Shown here one piece after another: positions 49,841 through 62,570 of a stretch of 64,000 bases of DNA; the stretch's first letter is position 1; each line of letters starts with the position of its first letter. Source of the DNA: Todiramphus chloris collaris (lineage: Eukaryota; Chordata; Aves; Coraciiformes; Alcedinidae). Location: the NCBI GenBank assembly GCA_025345505.1, contig JANVCC010000049.1:9416733-9480732 (forward strand). Reading direction: 5' to 3'. Below the pieces are notes generated by a model. That model had not been told where the DNA came from. It did not search any database and worked only from the letters and a program-made list of their open reading frames with translations. Both the position numbers and the translations under genes were made by a program.

Positions 49841-52800
49841 CCTGGCTTTTCTGCTGAGTGCAATCTCCAGATCCCTTTGGAAAGGGGAAACTGGTTTTCA
49901 TTGTTGGTCCTCATGAGTCAGGCATTTTTGTCTGCTCTATGGTCCAGCATGCTCCATTTCTCAGAGCTATTAGCCTTAAAAATGTGAATGCTTGAGACTC
50001 GGTGATTTAAGCAATTTTCGTGCTTTCTTAGGGGCTGATATATTTTTGTTGCAAATGCATTGTTACAAAACAGGAGAAACACTACCATTGGCAGAGCTCT
50101 CTTCCAGCATAGCCAACGTTAGAGTTGTATGTGATATGTTGAGGTTTATTTTCTCAACTCATTACTCAGAAGTCAGGCTTTTGGACAGGGGGAGGAAGGA
50201 CCTGTCCTCTTTTACCTGCTGAAATTAGTAATAACCAGAAGCTGCCAAATGATGAAGGGATAGGAATGAACTTGAGGAAGGGATAGGATGGGGCTGCTGA
50301 ACATCAGTGTTCCACCAGAGCCGTTAGGAATTTCTGTCATGAAAGTAGAAAATAAAGAAAGCAGAGTAAAATTCCATTAGGTTACTTAATGAGTCTGGCT
50401 AGTGCAAGAAGGTCTGGCAAGTCTATGCGGCCATGTTCTTGGGGCATTAATGTCTATTCTGCAGGGGCAATTTTTCTTTCCTGCCTTGTTCTTTCACAGG
50501 TGGATGTGTTGATTAAAAATCTCATTGCATTGTTTCTAGAAGAAAATAGCTGCAGAAGCTTGATTAAAATCTCTCAGAAAGCTGCAGTGCTGGCTCCAGC
50601 TCTGCAGGCAGTGACTGTTGTCTCTGTTTGTTCAAGGGGTTACAGGACCCCAGTGAAGGAACTTGCTGAGCTTCATGCTACTGTTAGTATTATTTTTCTT
50701 CTCAGTGCTTCATGTCAATGTTCCTTCTTGTGTCATGAATACCACATTCAGCTCTTCCTGCAGTTTTTTTTTTCTCTGCTTTTCCTTGCCTTTCAGCATA
50801 TGTATAGGTATTCATTAACAACAATGTGAAAGAATGAGTAAAATGGATAATTACAAGTATATATTTCCTCTTAATCCCCCAAGTATTTAATAATCTAAAA
50901 TCCTGTTTGTTTGTTGTATCTAGACCTTTTCCACCAGCAAGATGCTCTGCTGGATTCTCAGCCAGTAGGACATGACAAAGACACAAGAGGGGTTTGAAAC
51001 AGGGAGCAGTATGTTTGTCTCAAAGCATGAAAGTGCTACTAGAGCAGAAACAGTGCCATATTACCCTGTGTGTTTCTTGTTCCTGAAAAGTGCTTCAGAG
51101 GAAGCCCAGGGAGCTCTGCAACCCAGCTGTTCCCCAGGGTATCTGAGCAATCAGCATGACTAAAAATGGTCGATGGGGTAAGGGGTAAAACCCTCTGACC
51201 TGCTGCTCTGCTGTTCAAGTTTTGCTTCCTTACCAGGAAAAGAAAACCAGGACAGAAATGGCAACAAAAGAAAGGCAGAAAACAAAGGCAAAGAACCTGC
51301 TTGCTTGAGGGGAAGGGCCTATGGGACGTTCAGTGGGGTGTGCTGGATGAGATGCTACCTCCATGTCTCAAGGTAGCTCACTTGCCCTGTGAGCACAGCT
51401 GTGGCCCTGGGGAGATCACAAGCCATGGGGCACAGTGTGCTGGTACAGACTTTGCTGTTCCCACTCCTCCTAGGAAGCAGAAGTTTCTTTTCCTGGTTTT
51501 CATTGTACCACTGCTAACAGCAGCATTTGCCCAGGCAGAAATTATTCTTACAAGAATTATGTTCCTTTTCTAAAATTGCCTCCAACACTGATTGCTTAAA
51601 AAGAAATTGAATAGCTGCCATGCCAGCTCTTAAATGAGTGCTGCTCAGAGAGCAACTCAAGAGCTCTCCAGAGAAGTAGCAAATAAAATATCTCTTCTGT
51701 TTCTGGATACCTAATCTGTTCAAAAAGAGGGTGGTGAGCCAGCAGGCATGGGAGGAGCCACGTCCCCTGGTACAGTGCTGAGGAGTGGGCAGGCTGGCTG
51801 TACTGCATGGCTCTCAGCTCGAGAGCTGAGTTGAGCATTCTCCTTCCTTGCCTTGGCTTTTCTTTTGATTTGAAAAACTGTGTTTGGAGCCAGAGTGGCA
51901 AACTGGAGGCCAGTTGTTTGAAGACACTGTGGAGAGAGACCTGGATCAGAGTAACGCCTTTGATCTGGGATGCGTCTTGTAGAGTTGTAGCCTGAAGAAG
52001 AGGGAGAAAAATGAGTGCTTTAGGGTGGCAATAAGGTTGCTCTTTCTTGCCTTTGGCTGCTAGGGGGATGCTGGGGTTTGAGAGCTACTGAAAAGTAAAG
52101 AGTTTTTTCTGGCTACACCCCACTGCAATAATAATTTGGCACCAAACAAAGTATTTCTGTGCTGAGGTACTCTCTCCCAAAGGTCTGTTTAGGGGGAGAG
52201 AAATGAAGAGATGGAGAATAAAAGCAGCCAGCAGAAATCCTTTAGAAAGAGCAGCTCCTGGTTAATATTGCACTGCAAGCTTTGAAAATCAACGCTGACA
52301 ATTGCAAGTTGTTGCACAAGAAGAAGGATTTGAATTGCAGGCACAGAACTCTAGATTATTTGCAGACACCTGAGCCATGCTGCAGGCAGCTGGGTGAATA
52401 ACCATGTCTCAAAATGCAGAAGTAGAAATGTCATAGTGTGGACCACGGAACAGATGACTGCCTTCTAAGTGTTACGGTGACACTGTGAAACAGCATGCCA
52501 AAGCTTAAGGGTTCCTTGTGAGAGATTCCTGCTCTCATCTTTTGGTGAACAACCTCAGAACAAACAGTTGTGTTTCTGAGGTGGAGATTTCTGGCTTGAC
52601 CCTGCGTAACGCTTCATTTTCCCCTGTTTTCTCCAGGTCTGAGCTTTCTCATCCTGATCACCTCAGTACTGGTGCAGGAACACTGACTTCTGGGGACACG
52701 TTGATGGCAAAGGGCAGGGACCTGCAAGTGCCTGGATTTGAGTGACGGGAGAAGGGCTGAAGCCCTGAAGGGCTCAGTCTCCTTCCTACAGTCCATGTGG

Positions 52801-55800
52801 GGGATGTCTGAGCCACCTCAGACCACAGACATCGCTCCCTATGTCTTGTTATGTTGTGAAAACCACATGTAAATGTGTGTTTGCATTCAAATACCATCAT
52901 GGCCAAGATAATTCCTTTGTGGCTGATCATCCTCAAGTTTCATTCTTGCTTTTTAAAGTCTCTTTTCTTTGCTCTTAAGAGCTCGGCTCTATCTTCCACC
53001 CCAAGCACTATGCTTGAAAGGAGGAATCCCTGATTTCTGTGGTCTCTCCTCTGGGTTTGGTGATGTTTGAAGTTGCTGTCAGGCTGCAGAAATGTTTGAT
53101 TTCAGTGGAGGTGTTGGCAACAACGGCTCCAAAGAACCCATTTGTCTGCAGTGGCACATTTGAATATTTCTTTTCCATACCCAGGAATGATGGAATGATA
53201 TTCCGGATTGGAATATAATTTTTTTTTATGGCGGTGGCACTTCCAAATTGAAGTTTTCACTTTGGATCCATCAGATTTTAGGAAATGGAATAAAAAAATA
53301 ATTAAAAAAAAAAAATTTGCAAACCTGCATCTTTTGAAATTTTTTTTTTTTCTAATCTCAGGAAACAGCATGTTGACTTCATTATCATCCAAATAGACTA
53401 TGTTGTCTATATGTGTAAATAATGACAACTGTACCCCTATTGCTCATCTCTCACCAACTTTTAATTTCTGCTGAGAAGCAGTTGCCTGCTATTCAGGACT
53501 AGGATTTCAGAGAATGCTGATTTTCCATCAGAATATTCTGAACTGTTGAAGACTGACTGGATGCCACTAGTCTAAGGCTGATGTTATTTATATCCTCCCT
53601 GTCTGCTACAAGTGATAAATCTGCAAAGACAGCAAGGATTATATCCTGCAGCCCATACTGGTAAAGGCTTATCCATGAATTGAAAATCAGTTTTTATTTC
53701 TCTTTAATTAAATACTCCATTGGCCAAAGACTGTGTTAAAATATTTTAAAAGAATAATCAATATGTCAACTCTGCCATTGCAAAAATGTTTCATACGCAG
53801 TAAGTGCCAGGTTTCCTCTCTTTGCTGAATTATGAGTTCTTTGAAATGCATAACGAGAAACACTGTGGGTTGAGATGTTCTGGAAATGCAAAAGTAATAT
53901 TTTTTTTTTCTTGACTCTCATAAGGACACTTCAGCAAGGTGGTGTCTTGAAAATGCCCAGTATAGTACTTGATTCAATTTTTTTATGATATGCAACATTT
54001 CTCCTAAACTCTTCCTCTACTTCTCAGATGTCTGTTTATAAATATATGTATAAAAATTTTATCAAAAGCAGTGGGCTTTTTGCTCCCCTCAGGCTTACAC
54101 TTCATGTAGATTTGTTTGTTTGTCATTTGGCCTATTTGGATCATTCATGTTCAGGCTGTAAGTTGATAGAACCACTGAAGAGGGCATTGTTGCAGTGAAA
54201 AGTCTTCATCTGGAGTGAGCCCTGGGTGAGATGGGTGAATTCTGGTGGAGCCTGGCTGCTCCTCCCTCCCTTTCCACAGTGCGCACAGTGAGGGCAGGTC
54301 CACCCAGGCAGAAGAGGCTTCACATCTTGGAGACACCTGTTCCTTTCCCAAATGTGCCCAAAATGGGATGGGAAGGAGTAGAATCGTGGAAGTAACCAGG
54401 TGGAAGAGTTCAGAGATTTTTTTTTTCTCCTTCAGTCCCTTAGGGAACCAGGCTAAAATCAGGTTTTAAACCACTTAGGAAATAAATGCTTTCTTTCCAA
54501 TAAAATAATATTCTCCAGTCACTCTACTCCCTTAATGGTACATGGAGGAGCTCAACCAGAGGTATAATGTGTCTGATTTAGTGACCATATGTTCTCAGCA
54601 GGTACTTTCTCCTCTCCTGTTATTGCCTTGCATGTTGTCAATTGTGCTGTGGTAATCAGGGTGAATTTTTGCAGCCACTTTCTTTCCCCAGAAAAATATT
54701 CCTAGTGGTGTGATAGAAAAAAGTCCTTTGTGAAGATGGTGTATCCGTTGGATTAATTTACATGTGCTTTTAATGCCAAGAGCCTCAGTCTGCTTAAAAA
54801 TAATAAAAACGAAATGTCAAGCAAATAAATTTAATTAAACACACAATGAGAGAGGCTTCATTTTAGTCCTAAAAGGAGCTGAGGATTCTGCAGAATATAT
54901 CTGCAAATGTAGCAAAATCTCTGACTGCAAGATGTAAGACATCCCCCACTCCCTGGCAAGAAATGATGATGGCAACTGAAGAGCATTCCTACTCCAGATA
55001 CCACCAGATGTGGAGAAGGTTATTCGCCAGGGAGTTGGGGAAATAAGAAAGCAGTGAACTAACACAAAACCTCCAGGAATTGTTATATATAATTAATATA
55101 CTTGCAAATCTTTGCACAGAAAGAACTCTGAATTATTCCAAGACTCATGCAATGAGAGATTTAAACATGGGCTCCTTTTCCCGTTGAAGTCAGTGGAACG
55201 ATGTGTTTCACAAGAACCTAGACGGAGCTCAAGGCTTGTGTCAGCTCACTTGTTCCAGCATTTCAGACATGCTGAGGCAATGATGAAAGCTAGAAGAGCA
55301 AGTGAGACAATGTAGCAAACACGGCACCTGACCAGAGGCTCTGGCACGGCCAGGGACCTACACAACTCTGCTGCAACACCTGCTTTCCTGACTTGGGCAC
55401 AATAGTGGAACACTCATTTCTCTTGCTGAGACTCTTAACAAAGGTAATAAAAGGGTAATAAAATGCTTCTCCATTACCATAACTCAATCAAGGATGCAGA
55501 CATCAGCCATGTGCTCTTGTACAGGCAGCCTCCTGTTGCATGTACTGATGGATAAATTTGGGAAGAGATGAATCCCTTTGTGAGTTGTAGCCGGTCCTCA
55601 GAGGTTAGAGGGGCTAGGGGAAGCTGGGCTTTGAATGGCTTATCTGCTGCAGGTCTGGCCACATTCAAAAGAAGCAATTGGGTGCATGAATAGTGCAGTT
55701 TATTCACATGCAACAGACCCAGATTCTTTAAGACTGACAGCGACAAATGAACTAAACTGCAGACTAGCTATAGAGCTCTAAAATATGATTGCAATCACAA

Positions 55801-55952
55801 GCTTAATATCCTGGGGAAGCACTTAGCGTAGATGAGGTCACAGGTGTTAACAAATGCTGTCCCTCAGGGGAGAGTGAGGAAGACAAACCCATTGATCTGC
55901 CCCTATGATTTGGTGTTGAATTCTCAATGCCGAGTTAGGTCTGAAACAGGGA

Positions 55953-56055
55953 CCTTGTTATCTACTGCTATTGTTATTACCTACTATTATCATACCTTGT
56001 TATCTACTGCTATTGTTATTACCTACTATTATCATACCTTGTTATCTACTATTGT
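55953..56055. repeat. 42-bp minisatellite, about 2.4 copies
   Basis: Tandem units begin at 55953, 55995 and 56037, each with CCTTGTTATCTACT. The first two 42-bp units appear identical; the third breaks off after about 18 bases. Identical units in non-coding DNA point to a recent duplication or a polymorphic locus. Each full unit carries CTATTGTTATTA, which contains a SOX-like ATTGTT core. Because 42 is a multiple of three, a long frame runs through it, but its repeated residues merely reflect the DNA repeat. Confidence 0.93.
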
Positions 56056-57207
56056 GCAAAGTGCGGGGATGGGACTGTGGTCCAGCCTTCTTCCTTGTAG
56101 TCAGTGGCATGAACATTGCCGACTTCCTTGGTATATTCTGCAAGGAGCGGGTAACTACTGCAGTAGCAGGAGAACGGGGTAAGGGGAAGAATGGGGCTGT
56201 GCAGCCTTCACTCCACTCCACCTTCCTCCTCGGTGCCATGACAACACAGACCACTGGGTTTTCACCCTGCCTCTGCATCTGTCCTTGTCACCAGTTTATC
56301 AACAGTGTTGAGCTTTACAATTTTCAACTGTTTTGTGCTTCTGACACGCCCTTGGGGCTACAGGGGCCCAGTGGGGAGCAGGGCTGCAGACGGAGGTGCT
56401 GTCTGTGACCATACCTGGCCCCTCAGGGCCACAGCTGGCAATGGGACTGTTTCTTTTTAAGTAAAAAAAAAAATAAAATGCAAAAACTCACAGAGCAAGG
56501 ACTGCCAAACTGAAACAAAGCAATGCCAGAGCAAAACTACAACGGTGGGTGCTGCTGCTCTGATGGGCAGACTCTTGCCTTGGCCAGGATCCCAAGCCTG
56601 CTTAGATGTCTCCAGCCAATGGTCATGTGCTTGAGGCTTATTTCTCTATAGCCAAAATACAGATGCCAGGACTTGTTCACAAGCAACTCCAAAGCCAGTC
56701 ACCCTGAGGGTTGTATATTCAGGTAGCACAAATGCCAGGAAGAGAGGGAGGAAGAAGAGTGTTTTGTTTTGAATTTTATTTATTGTAAAAGGCTTGATGA
56801 TGATGTGAGACCCCCCTGCATTTAACCTTGGAGTCTACGAGGCTTTCCTCACCCTCAACCCATCACCAATGTTGTGCATCAGGGCAATACATGTTGTTCA
56901 ATGTGCTGAATTCCACAATGGATGAAATAACATCATTTCAAATACCAGGGAGTGATAAAATGCCAAAAGTGTCAGAGCTTCAGTCTGGTGAGCTCTTTTC
57001 TTTAGTTTTCCTCTGCATCCTGTTTGCTTTTTCTTAGCACCATCTAGGAACCATTTACACCAGGTGGTTGGTATTTTGGTAAAGCCTTCTCATTTAATCT
57101 TTAACAATATAACATCTTTGTTAATCACTGTAAAAGATGAAATTAAATGCTCCCTTTCTGAGCTGACCTAGTTTGGAGGTTAAAATTATACAGCATAGAG
57201 AAGATCT

Positions 57208-57222
57208 GGGGGGGGGGGGGGG
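57208..57222. repeat. G15 homopolymer
   Basis: Fifteen consecutive G follow AGATCT. A run this long can form a G-quadruplex on the + strand, or an i-motif on the complement. No promoter features adjoin it. Confidence 0.95.
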
Positions 57223-58894
57223 AAGGTTCTCATCCTATTTGTATTATTTTGCAATGTGAAAGGAAGCATCATCACGAAAGTAGGCTTCATCTTGACAGGC
57301 AACTTTGTTTTGAAATGTAATTATAGGACCAGACTAGCAGCACAGAAGACCCCTGAGGGAAATCAATTGTGGCTGTGCTGTGATCGCAGGCGGTATGGCC
57401 TCCAGAAGCACTGCTTTCCAGTCTGTGACTCCAAAGTGTCATCTCTCACCCAGCTTTAAGTGGGGTGAGAGTTGAAATTAGAGGCAGACAGGGAAATTGT
57501 TTATCTAAAACCCAGGCTCAATGCTTCTGTATTGCTTATGCAGCCCTTGACCTGAGTTCAAGCTGTCAGCATCGAAATGTATGGATCTGCTGATACTGTC
57601 AAAGGCATGGAGGTAGAAATTGCCTTGGGCATCCTCACCATGGTGTGGGATGGGTGGTTCCTTCCTATGCAGAGAAAAGGCAGAGACAATGCCTGGCTTG
57701 CCTTGCTCCTATGGGCTCCTACATGCTACAAGAAGTAGAAGGAGAAGAAATGCATGTGAAATGTCCTCTTCCAATGTGGACAGAGCAGCTTGGCCCTGGG
57801 ATGATCCTTGGTGGGGCTGTGAGGTTGACAGCATGTTCCCTGCGCCATGGCTGTGAATGTACAGTAGGTTAAATCTGATCCATGGTATGATGGGATGATG
57901 CTTCTGCTGTTGAAACCTAACCCTCTTGTGGTCTCAGCACTGGTCTGAGAGACAAGGCCTTCACAGCCCTGTTCATGGCAATATGCTGAAGGTATTCTGT
58001 CTCTATCTCAAACACCTCCTCTGTCTGATGTCTGCATCCTTAGAACATGGGAGAAGGAGTGGAGATGAAGAGGGGGATGTTTTTCAGTTTTCTTTATCAA
58101 TACTTAGAAAAGAAATAAATCTTGCTGCTCTGTTGATGAGCTTGTAGTGCAGTGCAAATAAAAACAGCCAAAATGTTACTTTTAGATGCATAACGTATTA
58201 AACGCATGAAGATATGAGAGTACAAGTCCTTTGCTTAGTAGTGGCAAACAGCAAATACAGTGATACATCAAACCTTATTTTAGGGAAGAGCTGTGGGATT
58301 AGCTGTACATCTTTATGTAATCACTCTGGATTAAAAAAAAGGAGTGCTTTGGTAGGTTTTCCCACTAGTGATTGATCATGTGAGCTCAGGGTGAGAGGGG
58401 TTGTTCAGCAGGAGCATGCAATAAGCCAGAGGCAGCACTTCAGAGAGCTGCTCTACCTGCCATGCTTTCCCAGCCACGACAGTCCTCTCTGCCTCCTGAC
58501 TGCTCACAGCTCCATCTCTCAGCAGGACAGCTTGCAAGGACCTGTATGGAGGTGCCAGTCATCCCGAGGCATGCAGGGGGTGGCACTGATTTATTAAATG
58601 CCTTTCCTAATTGTACGCTATTAGAGCAGTTTTAACCAATCCTGGAAAAGGGCATTTGTTTGGCTGTTGAAATAATAAAAATTAAGTGATATTTGAATTA
58701 CTTCTTTGCTCCTTTCATTTATAAAGGAGGGTCTATGAACACATTAGCATTTACTTTCCCCACTCAAGATGCATGTCTGCCCTGTGTCTTATCTTATAGG
58801 GCTGGCAATGAGAGCCTTTCCTGATGCCATCTCTGGTGTCAGTAGCTCCAGTGACTATGCAAAGTGCTGGATGCTGCCTGCTCCTTTCAGATTT

Positions 58895-59110
58895 ATGTGT
58901 GTAATTTGCATATAGTTAATATTTGTGCCTCACTGACGTAAAACTTGATTATTATTGGCCTTTGTTAACTTTTTTTGTGAAGGTCATTACACTTCTTTAT
59001 GGAGGTGTTTAAAATGTGCAGGACGTGATGTAGATGCTTTGATTGCATGCATAAAACTTGTAGGAGATAATGTAATAAAGCTCATTGCATGGCTAGTAAA
59101 CATTCTTCTG
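58895..59110. promoter_or_regulatory. Candidate conserved non-coding element (octamer, CRE, SOX, HNF1-like)
   Basis: Motifs read directly: octamer ATTTGCAT at 58904-58911, CRE-like TGACGTAA at 58934-58941, SOX/TCF-like CTTTGTT at 58960-58966, GTTAAC at 58964-58969 and the nuclear-receptor half-site AGGTCA at 58981-58986. Five unlike motif families within 85 bp is typical of a compact enhancer. A chance open frame overlaps it but resembles no known protein. Confidence 0.32.
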
Positions 59111-59754
59111 TTCAGAAGGAACTGGATGTGCTTCGTGTTTCCTTATAAGTGATTAACTGGCTTTAAGCAACAATTTTCCATTAATCTGGGTGTATCTCAA
59201 TCATAACCTGCCCTGTGTCTGTGTGGCACAGCAAAAAGACATGTGTAATTTCCTTGTGAACCTTTATCTGCTCCAGGCCATGCTGTGAACCTTCCACCAC
59301 TGCCTCTTGCCAGTAATGATCTCTTCTGTTATATACCATATAATTCTTCAAATTTCCTGTTCCAACAAGCAAACAAACATAAAAAGTGACAAAAATTTAG
59401 TAATAAAGAGAAAAAACTTTTGTTTTTCTTGCTGGCTGCATATTATTGTTTCAAAAAGGAGAAAAAGAAGCCTTGTGCTTGCTGGATTAAGAACAAAATT
59501 CAGAAAAGCATGAAGCAATGCGGGGAATTTTTTTTCTGCCATATGCAATACATCCATCCAAACAGACCTTCGTGTTTGGCAGTGCAACATTAGTGATCTC
59601 TTGCGGTTGGTGAGAGTGTAAGATGAGGAAGAATTGGACTGGGCAAAGTTGCACAGTCTTTCAGTCCTCTCCTGGTACTGAGCTTGAAATTATCCTCAAT
59701 GATCCATAATTTATCTTCTGTCTATAGAGGTTCCTAGTGACTTATTCCCAGTTG

Positions 59755-59842
59755 TGTACTCTGAACTAGTGTCAGGAATGAATGTTATGCAATTAATTCA
59801 TTTATCAATCATGTTTAGTAAATGGAGATTGTCTGATCTGAA
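59755..59842. promoter_or_regulatory. Candidate conserved non-coding element
   Basis: ATGTTATGCAATTAATTCAT (near 59782), followed by TTATCAATCATG, combines POU-like, homeodomain (AATTAATT) and HNF6-like ATCAAT cores in about 35 bp. It lies directly before a weak exon candidate at 59849. Confidence 0.22.
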
Positions 59843-62394
59843 TTGCAGAAAGAAAAAATAGACAGATTAATGTCTTTTCTCAACTATAGCAAAAGCAGTG
59901 ATCAGAGTTGGCTGAATGAACTACAAAATGAATTGCCATCATTTCTGCAGACACAAGTGGTTTCTGTTGTGTTTGGGGTCATATTATTCAATGTTCACGA
60001 AGCAGTCAGGCATATTGGCAAAGCTGGAACATTTCAGGACGTCAGCCAGCATGGTAATTTATGCCAGCCTGCCAATATTCACTCTTTATGGAACTTTATC
60101 CTTTCGGAGGAGGAGAAATGGCTTGGTGTTTTCATCTTTCTCCATGCCAGAGCCCAGCTGTTATGGGAGAAATTGATGATGGAGCAGTGGGGTTTACTTC
60201 ACAGATCACAGGCATGGAGCAAAGAAACCTCCGTCCCACAGGCAGAACCTCCACCTGCTTTCTAGCCAAGGACCTGAGCCCCAGCCCTGCCGAAGGGAGT
60301 CACCTCCTGTGTGTTCTGGCCCTGTCCATGGAGTAGCAGGAGGGCAGCTGACACACTCTGCATTGAGAGGGCTGTATCCGAAACTGTGGACTCCAACAGG
60401 AAGGTGTTTGGTGGACAAATTGAGCCAGGCATGGTCCTAGAAATTGGCATTGCTGGAGGTAGCAGAGATGTCATGATCTGGGCAGAGCATGCCTTACTTT
60501 GCAACCCGCTGCTTAGAGGATGGGGCTGTCACACCACTGAACCCACCTTCCCAATGTCCTGCAGCTGGGGAAGGGGCTAAAGACCTACGGTAGGAGTGGA
60601 AAGCAGGAGGGAGAGTGGAGATTTTGTGCTGCTGAGTATGTAGGAGGTGGAAACTGAAGAACTTGAGTTCTTGGTGAGTTCAGAAAATGCATTCCAATAG
60701 GCTGGTGAGGTGCCTGCTAGTTGTTGGCTTCCCTGGGCTCCTGGGATGGGAACCAAAATTGGTGGAGAGACCTGAAAGGCCTGGTGCTTGTTCTACTGGG
60801 GCTCTGAACTGACAATTCTCTCCTGAATACAGTAGGAGAAAATAGATCCATCCAGGAAAGCAAAGGCTGAAACAGGCAGAGTCAGTGGCTTCTTTGCCAT
60901 GGGTGGTAGTGTTCAACTGCTGTCTGAAAACTGTATCACTGGTGATGAAGAGGGGACAGAAGCAGCTGAGCTGATCCACTTGGTCATCATCTCCTTTTTA
61001 TTCCTCAGTGAATGAACACATTGCATTTAGAAGTCCTGAAAACAAAAGGCTTGCCCAGAGCTGAGCAGACTGTGGGAAAGCAGCTCCTCACCAGCCGCTT
61101 GCCCGCACCCTGGCAGGCAGCAGCCCCAGCAGGCCACTGCTGCCTTGCTCCCGGGGAGGTGCTGCCAGCCAAGCTACCCGTCATGCCAAGTTTTGGTGTG
61201 TATTTTTGTGCAAGCAAGTTACCCACTGAGAACACAGAACTGCAGAGCTAATCTCTGTCCTTAAATTGCCATTAACATTTATTTTCAGCAAATTATTCAT
61301 CAAATCCATAGCGCAGCTGTTCCACATTAATCTCATCTTTCTTGCACAGTTTTCTTTGACAAGAGGCAGTTTCTCTCTTTTTCGATTTTTTTTTTTTTTT
61401 TGTTGCAGTCGTGTAGAATTTGGAGAGGAGGTAAGGAAGTGAAATTCATCACCAAAGACATCTCTGCACCATGTCAGGGCAGGTCAGGGAGGGTTTGCTG
61501 GAGCACAGATATACCAGCCTGCTTTGAGGGTTGGGGAGAGAGGATTCTGTCCGAATTATCCTGCCAGGTTCATCAGTAAAAGCTGTAAAGGCCATGCACA
61601 GCCCATCTCATTTCCTTCTCTAAGGACAAGAGGAGATGAATGCTGAATGTTTCCTTAAAATCAGCTTAGTGACACGTTGGTCAGTGGGCAAGACAGGACA
61701 GCCTTCTTGGGGAACAGTGTAAAGTTAGGAATTTACTTTTCACTTTTAAAAATCACTTTTTGGGCAGCTAAAGAGCCATACACTCCCAGGCATCACAGAA
61801 ACTTTCTTCAGTAGAGCTGTGAGCCCCATCCACTTCTAAGGGGGCATGACCCTTGTCTGAAGGGGATATTTTCTAAGCAAGGCTTTTTTCTATTGATTGC
61901 AAAGCTCTGACAAAGTACAGTGCTGTAATACATCTATCAGGATTGCAGTACCTGGCCAACATTCCTCTAAAATATAGAGCTTGATATCACAAGCCTTAGC
62001 TATCAACATAGGTGCTTGTTTGCCCTTGTCCCTGGTGAATACAAAAATCTGTAGGGATTGCTTGGCTCACTTTCACATCATGCGACTGGTCTGACAGAGC
62101 TTCGCAGTGTCACCAGCAGAAAGTTCACTATTGCTAGTAGTGACCAGATCAGGATCATTTTAAAGCAGAAGTCCTCACTGATGTTAATGGAAAGGGTTGT
62201 GTATCAATCAATAGTATGACACAGCCTGTGGGTTAGGGGACTTTCTGAATCCTTGTTAATTAATTTCTGGTGAGCAGTTTTCTAGCTCTGGTGCAAATTC
62301 TTTCCTGCGAATACCATGATGTTGCAATAGCTCACTGATGTTATAGTCTTCAAAACAACTTCTCTTTACATAGTTGCCTTAAACATTAAATAGG

Positions 62395-62570
62395 TGACTT
62401 GAATTAACCTTTAACTATGATAGAATTTCTTTATTTAATATTTGTATGAAATACTAATTTAAAATAAGGTTGATATACATAATACTAATTGTTTACTTAT
62501 TTAATTATTAACTGCTATGGAGTATTAATAACTACTACTTGAATTAACTGTTAACTGTTAACTATTAACA
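62395..62570. promoter_or_regulatory. AT-rich array of TTAAC motifs, partly a 7-bp tandem
   Basis: At 62544-62570 the heptamer TTAACTG is repeated as TTAACTG, TTAACTG, TTAACTA, TTAACA. A further TTAACTG lies at 62508, and TTAACCTTTAACTATG lies near 62404. TAACTG fits the MYB core (YAACNG), and the overlapping GTTAAC fits an HNF1 half-site. The repetition is plain in the sequence; a regulatory role is only a possibility. Confidence 0.3.

Larger units (their letters stand above)
45794..55952. other. Non-coding stretch, no gene seen
   Basis: It holds the G/T tract at 46035, the 17-bp repeat at 48000, T26 at 49815, A- and T-runs near 53222, 53303 and 53340, and a possible CNE at 53690-53880 (CTTTAATTAAATAC, ATTGGCCAAAG, AATAATCAATATG). 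A reverse-strand frame of 178 codons at 48940-49476 is the longest in the window but shows no domain, no repeat pattern and no start context. Confidence 0.55.

Noticed and set aside
55971-56120. Repeated Leu/Ile/Pro peptide in an open frame
   Set aside because: It is a direct translation of the 42-bp minisatellite, whose unit length is a multiple of three.
61080-61180. Possible CpG island or promoter
   Set aside because: Only a handful of CpGs in about 100 bp, with no extension on either side.
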